64,000 nt of DNA from Hoyosella sp. YIM 151337 (GCF_026041215.1 NZ_JAPEIQ010000033.1:62001-126000), one strand, 5' to 3'. Shown: positions 50,868 to 59,837, counted from the stretch's first letter. The notes: a model not told the origin generated them from the letters alone. Translations and numbers: made by a program.

Positions 50868-52376
50868 ATGAACGTGCAACCCGAAATCCCGACGCTGGTA
50901 ACTACGGTGACATGGGAAACCGCCCGCCCCGACGAAGCCGGCAACAGCAGTGTCGAAGTGGAGCTGTGCGCCCCGGATTCGCTCCGCCCCGTGGTCGAGA
51001 TACCGGGCGACTCACACCTGCCGTGGCGGGTGCAGCTCGATCCGCGCAACGCAGCAGTCAGTATCGGAGATGGCGTTCCGGATCCGTACAGGCCGTGGCG
51101 CGCGGCAGGCGCGGATATGATCCGTGCTGCGCGGCAGTACGCATCTGGTCCTGCGAAGAACGGTGTTACCGTGCGTATCCCGGCGGAGACGAGCGATGCT
51201 GAGATCGAGGCGTTCACCGTGGGAATCGTCGCCGGATCGCATGAGATGCGAGTGTCCGGCACTGCACCGAACCGGGTTCCGCACGTCACGCTGTCCGGTT
51301 CGCGCGACGCGCGGAATGCGGTGCGCCGCGGGGGGGCACTGGGCCGCGCGACGGCGCTGGCGCGTGATCTCGCTAATTTGCCCTCTAACCTGAAGACGCC
51401 AGCGACCCTCGCGGGTTTTGCGCTTTCCGCAGTCGGTGCGAAGGCCGGTGTCGAAGTGACCGTCTTTGACGAGAACTGGCTGGCAGAAACGGGTTTCGGA
51501 GGTCTGCTTGCGGTTGGCGGCGGCTCGGCCGCACCGCCACGGCTGATTGAGGTGCGCTGGCATCCGCCACAGGATTCACGTGAACCATCCAGCGGGGGAG
51601 CCGATGTCCCGCATGTCGTCCTCGTCGGTAAGGGCATCACTTTCGACACGGGCGGGATCTCGGTCAAGCCTGCCGAGAACATGCATCTCATGAAGACTGA
51701 TATGGCCGGTGGCGCAGCCGTGCTCGGTGCGATGTGCGCGATCGCCGATCTTGGCCTGAACGCCCGCGTGACCGCATTGGTGCCGTGTGCCGAAAACATG
51801 CTGTCAGGCAGTGCGTATCGCCCAGGTGACGTCGTGACCCACTATGGGGGGCTTACCACTGAGGTAACCAATACTGACGCTGAAGGGCGAATGGTCCTGG
51901 CTGACGCACTTGCGTACGCGGCGGCGAATCTCGAACCGGACGTGCTCGTCGATATCGCCACGCTGACGGGAGCGATGAAGGTCGCTCTGGGCATGCGGAC
52001 GGGTGCTGTGTTCACCGACGACCAGGAACTCGCGACGGCCCTGTGTCGCAGCGGTTCTGACGTAGGCGAGCGATGGTGGCGCCTGCCGCTTTCCCCCGAG
52101 TACGCCGACGCTGTCCGGTCCGCTATCGCGGATCTGAAACAGGCGCCGGGCGGCCCCGGCGCGATCACTGCCGCGTTATTCCTTAAGGAGTTCGCCGGCA
52201 GCACCCGCTGGGCACACCTCGACATCGCGGGTCCCGCACGCGCCGAAGATACCTACGACGAGGTCAATCCGGTTGCCAGCGGTTTTGGGGCACGGACACT
52301 GACGAGGCTGGTAGAGCAGATTGCTGCGCGGGGGCCCGCACAGCCTGAGCGGCCATGCGACGGGCAGCAGGGCTGA
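50868..52376 (+). CDS. pepA: Leucyl aminopeptidase (M17 family)
   Basis: This 502-residue aminopeptidase removes N-terminal residues from peptides with two metal ions. The C-terminal catalytic domain shows VLVGKGITFDTGGISVKPAE, then MHLMKTDMAGGAAVLGAMCA, then the active-site motif NTDAEGRMVLADALAY and VDIATLTGAMKVALGMRTG. The usual NTDAEGRL has Met instead of Leu. The N-terminal 170 residues form the macro-like domain. The position is unusual compared with M. tuberculosis, where glgA lies between Rv1211 and glgC. It ends 4 bases before the likely rlmA start. Confidence 0.9.
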   Translation: MNVQPEIPTLVTTVTWETARPDEAGNSSVEVELCAPDSLRPVVEIPGDSHLPWRVQLDPRNAAVSIGDGVPDPYRPWRAAGADMIRAARQYASGPAKNGVTVRIPAETSDAEIEAFTVGIVAGSHEMRVSGTAPNRVPHVTLSGSRDARNAVRRGGALGRATALARDLANLPSNLKTPATLAGFALSAVGAKAGVEVTVFDENWLAETGFGGLLAVGGGSAAPPRLIEVRWHPPQDSREPSSGGADVPHVVLVGKGITFDTGGISVKPAENMHLMKTDMAGGAAVLGAMCAIADLGLNARVTALVPCAENMLSGSAYRPGDVVTHYGGLTTEVTNTDAEGRMVLADALAYAAANLEPDVLVDIATLTGAMKVALGMRTGAVFTDDQELATALCRSGSDVGERWWRLPLSPEYADAVRSAIADLKQAPGGPGAITAALFLKEFAGSTRWAHLDIAGPARAEDTYDEVNPVASGFGARTLTRLVEQIAARGPAQPERPCDGQQG

Positions 52377-52380
52377 TCGG

Positions 52381-53235
52381 GTGCTCGGCGTGGCCGTCGA
52401 TGCGCTGATGTGCCCGCATTGCCGTGGTGCACTAAGTCGCGACGGTCAGCGGCTGACGTGCGGCTCCCGGCACTCCTTCGACATCGCTAAGCAGGGGTAC
52501 GTCACGCTCTTGCGCGCGCCCCTGCAGGGCGCTCCGGGAGATGACGCGGCGATGCTCGCCGCGCGGCATGAGTTCTTGTCTCACGGGCATTACCGGCCGA
52601 TACAGGACGCGATCGCGGCAGCCGTACGGCGGCATGCAGGCAGCCAGGCCGGTCAGGTAGTGGCTGATGCTGGTGCTGGCTCTGGTGACTATCTCGCCGC
52701 GGTACTGGATCAGTTCCCGGCCAGCGTGGGCATCGGCGTCGACGTGTCTAAGTTCGCAGCGCGCAGGCTGGCGCGCCGACACCCCCGGATGTGCGGCGTG
52801 CTCGCGGATGTATGGCGGCAGATTCCCTTGCGAGACGGGCGCGCTGATGCGGTTCTCTCTGTCTTCGCGCCGCGCAACGTTGCGGAGACCGCGCGAATTC
52901 TGGGTACAGGGGGTCACTGGATCGTTGTGACTCCCCGGCCGCAGCATCTTTGCGAACTCACTGCGGTTCCGGGGGTGGTAACCGTCGAAGCGGGAAAGAC
53001 CCAGCGACTCGACAGCAGTTTGGGCGACCGCTTCACCGTCGCCGAGCGGTTAGCCGTCACGTACGAACTCGACATGCCGAAGGCATCAGCGGAACTGCTA
53101 CTTGCTATGGGGCCGACCGCATATCACCTCGATAGTGCGCAGCGAAGCGCGATCCTTGCCGGGCTGACTCCGCGCTCGAGTGACTCACTGGCTATCACAG
53201 TCGCGGTTGATCTGTCCGTGTTCACAAAAACGTGA
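52381..53235 (+). CDS. RlmA-type 23S rRNA (guanine-N1) methyltransferase homologue
   Basis: This 284-residue SAM-dependent methyltransferase has the N-terminal zinc finger MCPHCRGALSRDGQRLTCGS (C-x2-C and C-x4-H through RHSFD) found in RlmA/TlrB enzymes. The SAM-binding segment VVADAGAGSGDYLAAVLDQF follows, then FAPRNVAETARIL. RlmA enzymes methylate G745/G748 in helix 35 of 23S rRNA, and TlrB confers tylosin resistance. GTG 52381 follows the pepA stop by 4 bases; GTG 52390 is also possible. Which guanine is modified is not readable here. Confidence 0.8.
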   Translation: MLGVAVDALMCPHCRGALSRDGQRLTCGSRHSFDIAKQGYVTLLRAPLQGAPGDDAAMLAARHEFLSHGHYRPIQDAIAAAVRRHAGSQAGQVVADAGAGSGDYLAAVLDQFPASVGIGVDVSKFAARRLARRHPRMCGVLADVWRQIPLRDGRADAVLSVFAPRNVAETARILGTGGHWIVVTPRPQHLCELTAVPGVVTVEAGKTQRLDSSLGDRFTVAERLAVTYELDMPKASAELLLAMGPTAYHLDSAQRSAILAGLTPRSSDSLAITVAVDLSVFTKT

Positions 53236-53288
53236 CGTGATAAACCAGCTTGTTACGCGCGCCCTTGTGTGATCAGTCGTGGCGATGG

Positions 53289-53317
53289 TTGGCAAGCCCC
53301 GCACGCGACGATAGGTT
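53289..53317 (+). promoter_or_regulatory. Sigma-A-type promoter of glgC
   Basis: TTGGCA (53289-53294), a 17-base spacer and TAGGTT (53312-53317), then 7 bases to GTG 53325. This is a near-consensus promoter producing a leaderless mRNA. Confidence 0.58.
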
Positions 53318-53324
53318 GAATGGC

Positions 53325-54539
53325 GTGAGGAGTCAGCCGCACGTTCTGGGGATCGTTCTCGCTGGCGGTGAGGGCAAGCGCCTCTATCCGCTAACCGCAG
53401 ACAGGGCAAAACCTGCCGTGCCGTTCGGCGGGGCCTATCGCCTTATCGATTTCGTTCTGAGTAATCTTGTCAACGCCGGGTACTTGAAGATCTGCGTGCT
53501 GACGCAATACAAGTCACACTCACTGGACCGGCACATATCCCAGAACTGGCGGTTGTCGGGACTCGCGGGCGAGTACATCACGCCGGTGCCCGCGCAGCAG
53601 CGGCTCGGCCCCCGGTGGTATACCGGCAGTGCGGACGCGATCTATCAGTCGATGAATCTCATCTTCGACGAAGACCCGGAGTACATCGTGGTGTTCGGGG
53701 CTGACCATGTGTACCGGATGGATCCGGAACAGATGGTGGCTCAGCACATCGATTCGGGCGCCGGGGTTACAGTCGCGGGTATCCGCGTACCTCGCTCCGA
53801 CGCGCGTGCGTTCGGGTGTATCGAAGCCGACGCGTCGGGGACAATCACGAAATTCCTTGAGAAGCCCGCAGATCCGCCTGGTACACCCGACGATCCGACC
53901 GTGACATTCGCTTCAATGGGCAACTACGTCTTCACAACAAAGGCGCTCGTGGACGCGCTCCGCAGTGATGCGGAAGATTCAGACTCCGACCATGACATGG
54001 GTGGCGACATCATTCCGATGCTCGTGTCCAGGGGTGAAGCAGCGGTGTACGACTTCAATGACAATCACGTACCGGGCGCGACTGACCGCGACCGCGGCTA
54101 TTGGCGTGATGTCGGAACAATCGACGCGTTCTACGACGCCCACATGGATCTCGTGTCCTCACAGCCAGTATTCAACTTGTACAACCGCCGCTGGCCGATC
54201 CGCGGCGCCGCCGAAAATCTGGCGCCAGCCAAGTTCGTCGACGGCGGGCTCGCTCAAGAATCGGTGGTCGGAGCAGGAAGTATCATCTCGGCGTCGGTGG
54301 TCCGGCAGTCGGTGCTGAGTTCCAACGTGATCGTCGACGCGGGCGCCACCGTCGAGGGAAGCGTGCTGATGCCTGGCGTGCGCATCGGGCGCGGAGCGGT
54401 TGTGCGGCACGCCATTCTCGACAAGAACGTCGTTGTGGGTGAAGGCGCACTCATCGGTGTCGACGACGAACGCGACCGAGAGCGCTTCGCCGTCAGCAAT
54501 GGCGGCGTAGTGGCCATAGGCAAGGGCGTCTGGGTCTAG
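53325..54539 (+). CDS. glgC: Glucose-1-phosphate adenylyltransferase GlgC
   Basis: GlgC makes ADP-glucose from glucose-1-phosphate and ATP for glycogen and maltose-1-phosphate/alpha-glucan synthesis. The 404-residue product begins [20 protein letters not shown], with [24 protein letters not shown]-like [28 protein letters not shown] and [11 protein letters not shown]. The C-terminal left-handed beta-helix includes [20 protein letters not shown]. The length equals M. tuberculosis GlgC. No glgA is beside it in this window. Confidence 0.95.
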   Translation: MRSQPHVLGIVLAGGEGKRLYPLTADRAKPAVPFGGAYRLIDFVLSNLVNAGYLKICVLTQYKSHSLDRHISQNWRLSGLAGEYITPVPAQQRLGPRWYTGSADAIYQSMNLIFDEDPEYIVVFGADHVYRMDPEQMVAQHIDSGAGVTVAGIRVPRSDARAFGCIEADASGTITKFLEKPADPPGTPDDPTVTFASMGNYVFTTKALVDALRSDAEDSDSDHDMGGDIIPMLVSRGEAAVYDFNDNHVPGATDRDRGYWRDVGTIDAFYDAHMDLVSSQPVFNLYNRRWPIRGAAENLAPAKFVDGGLAQESVVGAGSIISASVVRQSVLSSNVIVDAGATVEGSVLMPGVRIGRGAVVRHAILDKNVVVGEGALIGVDDERDRERFAVSNGGVVAIGKGVWV

Positions 54540-54567
54540 CGGAAGCGGCCGGAGGGCCGCGCTGTGC

Positions 54568-55200
54568 TCAGCAGCGCGCTGCGCAGAGCAGGCCTTCGCC
54601 AAGCGGGAACAGGACGCTGGTTAGTGTCTCGTCATCCTCGATCAGTTGGGCTGCCTCGCGTGCACCCTGTACCGCGGCGTCCTGCTGGCTCGCGTCGCCC
54701 ACTCGGCCGCCGAGCATCGATGCGTTGACGACCAGCGCCCCACCAGGACGCAGCAGCCGGGTGCTTGCGGCCACGTACTGCGGCTGGTCCACGACGTTGG
54801 CATCGATAAAAACGAGGTCGTACGCGGCGTCAGCCAGGCGGGGCAGCACGTCGAGAGCGCGTCCATTGATGAGACGCGTGCGCGTGGACGCGATCTTGGC
54901 CTCCTGGAATGCGCGCCGGGCTGCGCGGAGGTGCTCGGTGTCGGTGTCGATGGTCGTTAGGATGCCGTCTTCACGCATCCCTCGAATCAGGCACAAGCCG
55001 CTCACACCAGCGCCGGTGCCGATCTCAACGACGGCACGAGCGCCGGTGAGCTTGGTGAGGACTGTCAGTGCTGCGCCCACCGCCGGGGTTACCGCGCGGG
55101 CGCCGAGGTCGTCGGCTCGCTCGCGGACCGTGCGGAGGACCTCGTCTTCGAGAGTGGACGATTCGGCGTGGTTGAGCATGAGGTCGGCATTAGCTAGCAC
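54568..55200 (-). CDS. SAM-dependent O-methyltransferase (Rv1220c-like)
   Basis: This 210-residue class I methyltransferase of the catechol-O-methyltransferase-like family has [20 protein letters not shown] (SAM site), [20 protein letters not shown], and [20 protein letters not shown] with a metal-binding Asp. Its divergent position next to sigE equals Rv1220c. The substrate is unknown. It starts at GTG 55200 or a nearby ATG (55179). A short hairpin (54545-54560, GCGGCC and GGCCGC with a 4-base loop) separates it from convergent glgC. Confidence 0.87.
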   Translation of the reverse strand: MLANADLMLNHAESSTLEDEVLRTVRERADDLGARAVTPAVGAALTVLTKLTGARAVVEIGTGAGVSGLCLIRGMREDGILTTIDTDTEHLRAARRAFQEAKIASTRTRLINGRALDVLPRLADAAYDLVFIDANVVDQPQYVAASTRLLRPGGALVVNASMLGGRVGDASQQDAAVQGAREAAQLIEDDETLTSVLFPLGEGLLCAARC

Positions 55201-55320
55201 GTCAGCAGGTTATCGCTTTATCGGCAGGCGGTGGTGGCAGGCACGCGGAGAACGACGTGATAGCGCCGGTTTCTTTGAGAAACTCAGCACAATCGAGATC
55301 CCGCGCGTCCGGCGAGGTTT

Positions 55321-55337
55321 CTCAGGCTGTCCTCAGG
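55321..55337 (+). repeat. Direct repeat CTCAGG with 11-bp period upstream of sigE
   Basis: CTCAGG occurs at 55321-55326 and 55332-55337, one helical turn apart, which suits tandem binding of an OmpR-family response regulator. MprA is known to activate sigE in M. tuberculosis, so it is a candidate. A related CTCAGC lies at 55283-55288. Confidence 0.35.
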
Positions 55338-55423
55338 GCACTCATAGTGGGTGCACATTACTGCCGGCCACAGTAATGGTCAGCGAAACGGTGCGACTGC
55401 AGCGCGGCAGGTGTCCGCGGGCC

Positions 55424-55451
55424 GGGAATAAAACCGGTGGCGCGGGAAGTT
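55424..55451 (+). promoter_or_regulatory. SigR/SigH-type ECF promoter of sigE
   Basis: GGGAAT (55424-55429), 19 bases, then GTT (55449-55451). The oxidative-stress sigma consensus of Streptomyces SigR / mycobacterial SigH is GGGAAT-N18/19-GTT. Transcription would begin a few bases before ATG 55462. Confidence 0.55.
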
Positions 55452-55461
55452 GACAGGGGCA

Positions 55462-56208
55462 ATGATGTCGCGTGAGAGTGGTCTTGATGGGGAGGCGGCA
55501 CTGAGTTTGATGCGCGTACTTGGCTCGGGATCGAGCAAGCAGAAGGCCTCGTCGGCGCCTGAAGAAGCCGAGGTTCAACTCGCGAGCACCGAAGAAGTGG
55601 GGAGCTCCGCGGACCATGACTCACGCCCGGACTTGACAGGTACAGGCGCGTTTGACGCGTCGGACGGGCAAGTTCCGCTCCCCAGTTGGGACGAACTCGT
55701 CCGCGAGCATGCCGATCGGGTCTATCGCCTTGCTTACCGCTTGTCTGGTAACGCCCACGATGCTGAGGACCTCACGCAAGAAACCTTCATCCGCGTTTTC
55801 CGGTCGCTATCGAGCTACCAGCCCGGAACCTTCGAGGGATGGCTCCACCGAATCACGACCAACTTGTTCCTCGACATGGTCCGCAGGCGCACCCGCATCC
55901 GGATGGAATCGCTGCCCGAGGACTACGAACGTGTCCCGTCCGGCGGTGCGAACCCGGAGCAGATCTATCACGACTCTCGGCTTGATCCGCATTTGCAGCG
56001 TGCACTCGACGGTCTTCCGCCTGACTACCGTGCGGCGGTCGTGCTGTGCGATATCGAGGGATTGTCATATGAGGAAATCGCCGCGACCCTCGGAGTGAAG
56101 CTTGGTACGGTTCGCAGCCGCATCCACCGGGGACGGCAAGCGCTGCGCGAAAACCTGAAGCAGATGGGTGTTTTGGGGATGCAAGGACTCGCTCCCGCAA
56201 AAAGTTAG
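55462..56208 (+). CDS. sigE: ECF RNA polymerase sigma factor SigE
   Basis: SigE directs transcription of envelope- and oxidative-stress genes. The 248-residue product has an unconserved acidic N-terminus of about 75 residues. Region 2 follows ([40 protein letters not shown]), then the linker [20 protein letters not shown]. Region 4 comes last ([40 protein letters not shown]). From memory it matches mycobacterial SigE closely over these regions, but the last 15 residues differ. Two adjacent ATGs (55462, 55465) are possible starts. The anti-sigma gene rseA follows, then htrA and tatB, the conserved order. Confidence 0.94.
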   Translation: MMSRESGLDGEAALSLMRVLGSGSSKQKASSAPEEAEVQLASTEEVGSSADHDSRPDLTGTGAFDASDGQVPLPSWDELVREHADRVYRLAYRLSGNAHDAEDLTQETFIRVFRSLSSYQPGTFEGWLHRITTNLFLDMVRRRTRIRMESLPEDYERVPSGGANPEQIYHDSRLDPHLQRALDGLPPDYRAAVVLCDIEGLSYEEIAATLGVKLGTVRSRIHRGRQALRENLKQMGVLGMQGLAPAKS

Positions 56209-56325
56209 CGGCTGGGCCGGTGCTTGCCGGCAGGCGCGAGCCGTGAGTTTCGGTACTCTGGAATCGCGCGTCGCGACGTATTCTGGCGTAGCGTGGAAAG
56301 AGCAGAAACCGATCGAGGAGGTGTG

Positions 56326-56754
56326 ATGGTGTCACCAGGCGGCATGCCTAGGCGAATGTTCGGCTGGAGGCTTCCTTCCCTCTCCGCTTGGAACTCAGGT
56401 TCCGGGCTTCCCCTGCAATCGCCTCCGCTTACTCTCCAGCATTCATCTCGGCAGCGGACGTTTCGGCCTACGGAGCACCTCGCGCACGAGGCCATCGCAG
56501 CCTATGTCGACGGCGAGATGCCGATGTCGGCTTATCTGCGGGCCGGTTCACACCTCGCGGTCTGCCAAGAGTGCCGCGAACAGGTCAGCGCACAGGTGCA
56601 AGCGCGCTCCGCGTTGCGGCAATCCGGGCCGGTGGGGATCCCGGAGTCACTTCTGAATGTGCTTTCCCAGATTCCCGCGAGCGCGGCGATGGCGCCCGAA
56701 TTCCCCGTGGTATCGCCTGCGACTCCTGCTCAGCCGCGGCGAAAGCGCCGCTAG
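56326..56754 (+). CDS. rseA: Anti-sigma-E factor RseA (zinc-associated)
   Basis: RseA binds and silences SigE. The 142-residue product is soluble. It has an unusual N-terminal stretch of about 45 residues, then HLAHEAIAAYVDGEMPMSAY and the zinc-associated anti-sigma motif HLAVCQECREQVSAQ, with His76, Cys80 and Cys83. A Pro/basic tail follows. In mycobacteria the homologue releases SigE after oxidation of its cysteines or phosphorylation and proteolysis. ATG 56326 has GGAGG directly upstream. No membrane helix is predicted, unlike E. coli RseA. It is separated from sigE by 117 bases. Confidence 0.9.
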   Translation: MVSPGGMPRRMFGWRLPSLSAWNSGSGLPLQSPPLTLQHSSRQRTFRPTEHLAHEAIAAYVDGEMPMSAYLRAGSHLAVCQECREQVSAQVQARSALRQSGPVGIPESLLNVLSQIPASAAMAPEFPVVSPATPAQPRRKRR

Positions 56755-56833
56755 GCGGTGACACTGCTGACTGCGTCCCCCGCGGTAGCCGGGTGGTCCG
56801 CGTTGTCGTGACGGATAGAAGACTGGGTGGTTT

Positions 56834-58330
56834 GTGAACGACGGTGAGATCGGGGGGATCGGCCATTCCCGGGATCGCAGTGCCCGTCCACGGCTTGCGC
56901 CTCGGCCGTTAGCCAGCCCGGACATCGACCCAGAAACCCGTCGCGCGTTCGGTCGGCCAAATGGGGTAAGCGGGGCTTTCCTGCCCCGAGATGGCCACGC
57001 ACGTGACGTGCCGGAGATTGAGATCCAGCGTCCCGACCCGGTGCTCGCTGAAGCGTTTGGGCGCCCCGCGCCAGACGCTGATGTTCTCCAGCGTCCCCCG
57101 GATGAGGATGCTATGGCGGCCGGGCAGTCCGCAGCGGAGGCTTCTGACCCATGGCGGAATCCGCAGTCATCCGCGCAGTTGGGTGCCCCGGCGCTCCGGG
57201 CACCAGTCGCCGATCCGCAGGCGTTACCACCCGCGCCCCGGTTGACTACTCGGGAGGTGCTGTTCGGGCGCCGGATTGAGCGCCGTGCCCTGGCTGTGCT
57301 GGCCGTGGCAGCGCTCGTGATCGGCGTCGCGGGTGGCCTCATCGGTCGACTGACTGCCGAAGTGTATGAAGCGCGTACGAGTTCTCGCGTGTCGATTTCG
57401 CAGTACGAACCAGATGCCGCAAACCCTGGCGGGCCGATTGCCTCGGTCGCGCAGGCTGTCACACCCGCTGTCGTCTCCATTCGTGTCCTGTCAGGTAATC
57501 AGGCCGCGACGGGCTCCGGGGTCGTCATCGACGGCGCCGGCTACATAGTGACGAACAACCACGTAGTGTCCATGGCTGCTCGGGGCGGCGATACGGAAAT
57601 CGAGGTGCTCTTCTTCGACGGTCGCCGCGCGCCTGCTGAGATCGTCGGGCGTGATACGCGCACTGACCTCGCAGTGATCCGTACCACCGCCGATAACCTC
57701 ACGGTGGCAGAGTTCGGGGTGTCTCAGTCCGTCCAAGTGGGTGAGGAAGTCCTTGCGATCGGTGCGCCGCTAGGGCTCGACCGTACGGTGACGCGGGGTA
57801 TCGTAAGCGCGCTCAACCGCCCGGTACCGCTCAGTGGCGAGGGCACCGACACGGATGGCGTGATCGATGCGATCCAAACGGACGCTTCAATCAATCCGGG
57901 TAACTCTGGTGGCCCGCTCGTTGACCTGGAGGGCCGGGTAATTGGCATCAATACAGCCATCAGATCTGCCACTGGTGGCTCTATTGGCCTCGGGTTCGCC
58001 ATTCCCGCGGACACCGTCGTGATGGTCAGTCAGCAGCTGATCAGCCAGGGCCGTGCCGAGCATCCCGGGATTGGCGTCACCGCCCGGTCAGTGTCGAACG
58101 ACGTCGCGACGGGGGCGGAAATCGCCAACGTCAACAGCGGCAGTCCGGCAGAGCGCGCCGGGATCAGGGAAGGTGACGTGATCGTCCGCGTGGGCGACCG
58201 CGAGGTCTTCACTGCCGACGAGCTAATAGTCGCGGTCAACAATCTAGCGATCGGCGAATCGGTGACCGTACAGCTCGTCCGCGCTGGACGACTCATCGAT
58301 ATTGAAGTGACTCCAGAGGCCCTCCCATGA
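56834..58330 (+). CDS. htrA: Membrane-anchored serine protease HtrA (PDZ)
   Basis: This 498-residue HtrA/DegP-like protease guards the envelope. An N-terminal cytoplasmic region of about 145 residues, rich in Pro and Arg, precedes one membrane helix (RALAVLAVAALVIGVAGGLI, residues 151-170). The extracytoplasmic trypsin-like domain has His243 in TNNHVV, Asp277 in TDLAVI and Ser357 in GNSGGPL. One PDZ domain follows (ARSVSNDVATGAEIANVNSG onward). It starts at GTG 56834. The position after rseA matches Rv1223, an essential mycobacterial gene, and SigE control is expected. Confidence 0.94.
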   Translation: MNDGEIGGIGHSRDRSARPRLAPRPLASPDIDPETRRAFGRPNGVSGAFLPRDGHARDVPEIEIQRPDPVLAEAFGRPAPDADVLQRPPDEDAMAAGQSAAEASDPWRNPQSSAQLGAPALRAPVADPQALPPAPRLTTREVLFGRRIERRALAVLAVAALVIGVAGGLIGRLTAEVYEARTSSRVSISQYEPDAANPGGPIASVAQAVTPAVVSIRVLSGNQAATGSGVVIDGAGYIVTNNHVVSMAARGGDTEIEVLFFDGRRAPAEIVGRDTRTDLAVIRTTADNLTVAEFGVSQSVQVGEEVLAIGAPLGLDRTVTRGIVSALNRPVPLSGEGTDTDGVIDAIQTDASINPGNSGGPLVDLEGRVIGINTAIRSATGGSIGLGFAIPADTVVMVSQQLISQGRAEHPGIGVTARSVSNDVATGAEIANVNSGSPAERAGIREGDVIVRVGDREVFTADELIVAVNNLAIGESVTVQLVRAGRLIDIEVTPEALP

Positions 58331-58368
58331 TCCGGATCGCACACACGCCACGTCTGCTGTCGAGGAAG

Positions 58369-58374
58369 TAAGCT
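58369..58374 (+). promoter_or_regulatory. Probable -10 box of tatB
   Basis: TAAGCT is followed by six bases and the tatB GTG, suggesting that tatB has its own leaderless promoter inside the htrA-tatB block. Confidence 0.42.
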
Positions 58375-58380
58375 AGCACC

Positions 58381-58794
58381 GTGTTCAGCAATATCGGTTG
58401 GGGCGAGATATTCATCTTGATGGTGGCCGCCCTCGTCATACTCGGGCCGGAACGGTTGCCGGGCGCGATGACCTGGACTGCCCGCGCCCTTCGGCAGGCC
58501 CGCGAGTACGTTTCCGGGGCGAGTAAACAGATCCGGGAAGAGATCGGTCCCGAGTTCGACGAATTCCGCAAGCCGATCGCTGAACTGCAGAATCTACGCA
58601 ACATGTCGCCGCGCAGCGCGATCACCAAGCATCTGCTCGACGGCGACGACTCGATATTCACCGGCAATTTCGACGACAAGCCTGCCCCCGGTGCTGACAA
58701 AAAGGCGAACGGAGGAAGTAAGCCGCACATGAACCCCGAACGATCCCCGCTCACCCCGAATGAGACGCCACCGATCGATACGGACGCGACGTAA
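58381..58794 (+). CDS. tatB: Sec-independent twin-arginine translocase subunit TatB
   Basis: TatB recognises twin-arginine signal peptides with TatC and passes folded proteins across the membrane. The 137-residue product begins [20 protein letters not shown], then [20 protein letters not shown], the membrane helix followed by the GPERLP hinge and an amphipathic helix. A charged, Pro-rich C-terminal tail of about 80 residues follows. It starts at GTG 58381. The stop TAA overlaps the ATG of a 29-codon membrane-peptide gene. tatA and tatC are not in the window. Rv1224 is the expected homologue. Confidence 0.92.
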   Translation: MFSNIGWGEIFILMVAALVILGPERLPGAMTWTARALRQAREYVSGASKQIREEIGPEFDEFRKPIAELQNLRNMSPRSAITKHLLDGDDSIFTGNFDDKPAPGADKKANGGSKPHMNPERSPLTPNETPPIDTDAT

Positions 58795-58883
58795 TGCAGA
58801 ACAACCGGCTCCTCGTCATTTGGGCGGTGCTCGTGTCACTCGTTGTGGTGCTGTCGGTTGTATCGTTTTTGGTCAACAGCTGA
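58794..58883 (+). CDS. Tiny single-helix membrane protein coupled to tatB (29 aa)
   Basis: The ATG at 58794 shares its A with the tatB TAA (TAATG). The frame encodes [20 protein letters not shown], then SVVSFLVNS and TGA at 58881-58883. It is one membrane helix with a short polar start, oriented probably N-out or N-in undetermined. It overlaps the 3' end of the convergent hydrolase gene by 48 bases, so it might be coincidental. The stop-start coupling and uninterrupted hydrophobic composition favour a real gene. Confidence 0.5.
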   Translation: MQNNRLLVIWAVLVSLVVVLSVVSFLVNS

Positions 58884-59828
58884 CTGTATGAACTCGGCGG
58901 CTTCGGCGATCGCGTCCGCAGCCTCGGGTATGACGTACACCATCGCGGGAAAGGCATGGAGTTGGCGCGGCCACGCGTGCACCTCGGTATGGACCCCGCG
59001 GCGGTGGAGTGCTGCCGCGAACTCGTGGATGTCGGCGGCGAGCAGTTCGTTGAGCGCCACAGTAATGAACACCGGCGAGGTGATCACATCGACTGCGTGG
59101 AGCGGGGAGAGCACGCCTTCGACGTCAACGTCACCGGAAAGCCAGTGTTTACGGACTCGAACGACCCGCCGGGCGGGCAGGTAAGCGTCCCGTGCCGGTC
59201 GTGCGGCGTGGTAGCGCTCGGGAAATAGCGAAAGCAGTGGAGAAAACCCGAGCAACCCATCGGGCCGGCGGAGGTTCCGCGCCGCAGCTAGTTCGCCCAC
59301 CTTCATCGTGAGGTAGCCGCCCGCGGAATCGCCGGCCACGAATAGCGGCCGTTCTGCTCCCGCCGTGGTGAGGAGTTCTTCGTAAGCGGCGATCACATCG
59401 GCAATGGACGTGCCTACGCCGCCGTCAGGAAGCTGTCGATACGCGATCGACACCACCTCGGCCTGCGCGACCTGAGCGAGAGCTGTGCAGATCGGCCGGT
59501 GCGAACCCAGGCCCCCGAAGTAGAACCCGCCGCCGTGCAGATAGAGGATGATTGGTCGCTGGTCCGTGGGCTCCGGTATCCGAGAGGTCACCCACTCGGC
59601 AGGGCAGCCACCGAGCTTCGCATTGGTGTAGATGCAGCGCGACGATTTGCCGTGAGTGGCCAGTCGGCGCTCGACCCGGGCGGAAAGCGCGATGATCAGC
59701 GAGAATCCCAGCACGCCGAGCGGCCAGAGCAGAAAAAGAGGGCGTACGAACAGCCAGGTACACCACCACGTGATACGCGAACGCAAACTCGGTGGGCCGT
59801 GGTGGACGGTGTACTCCGACGGCTCCAC
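58836..59828 (-). CDS. Alpha/beta hydrolase (hormone-sensitive-lipase family esterase)
   Basis: This 330-residue esterase has one N-terminal membrane segment (WCTWLFVRPLFLLWPLGVLG). Next come the oxyanion motif YLHGGGFYFGGLGSHRPICT, the nucleophile elbow FVAGDSAGGYLTMKVGELAA and a C-terminal His in PRQLHAFPAM. These are the marks of the HSL/family IV lipase and steryl acetyl hydrolase group. The substrate is unknown. It starts at GTG 59828, 9 bases after mrp, so both are likely in one operon. The 3' end overlaps the small peptide gene downstream of tatB. Confidence 0.86.
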   Translation of the reverse strand: MEPSEYTVHHGPPSLRSRITWWCTWLFVRPLFLLWPLGVLGFSLIIALSARVERRLATHGKSSRCIYTNAKLGGCPAEWVTSRIPEPTDQRPIILYLHGGGFYFGGLGSHRPICTALAQVAQAEVVSIAYRQLPDGGVGTSIADVIAAYEELLTTAGAERPLFVAGDSAGGYLTMKVGELAAARNLRRPDGLLGFSPLLSLFPERYHAARPARDAYLPARRVVRVRKHWLSGDVDVEGVLSPLHAVDVITSPVFITVALNELLAADIHEFAAALHRRGVHTEVHAWPRQLHAFPAMVYVIPEAADAIAEAAEFIQSAVDQKRYNRQHHNE

Positions 59829-59837
59829 GGCGCCTGC

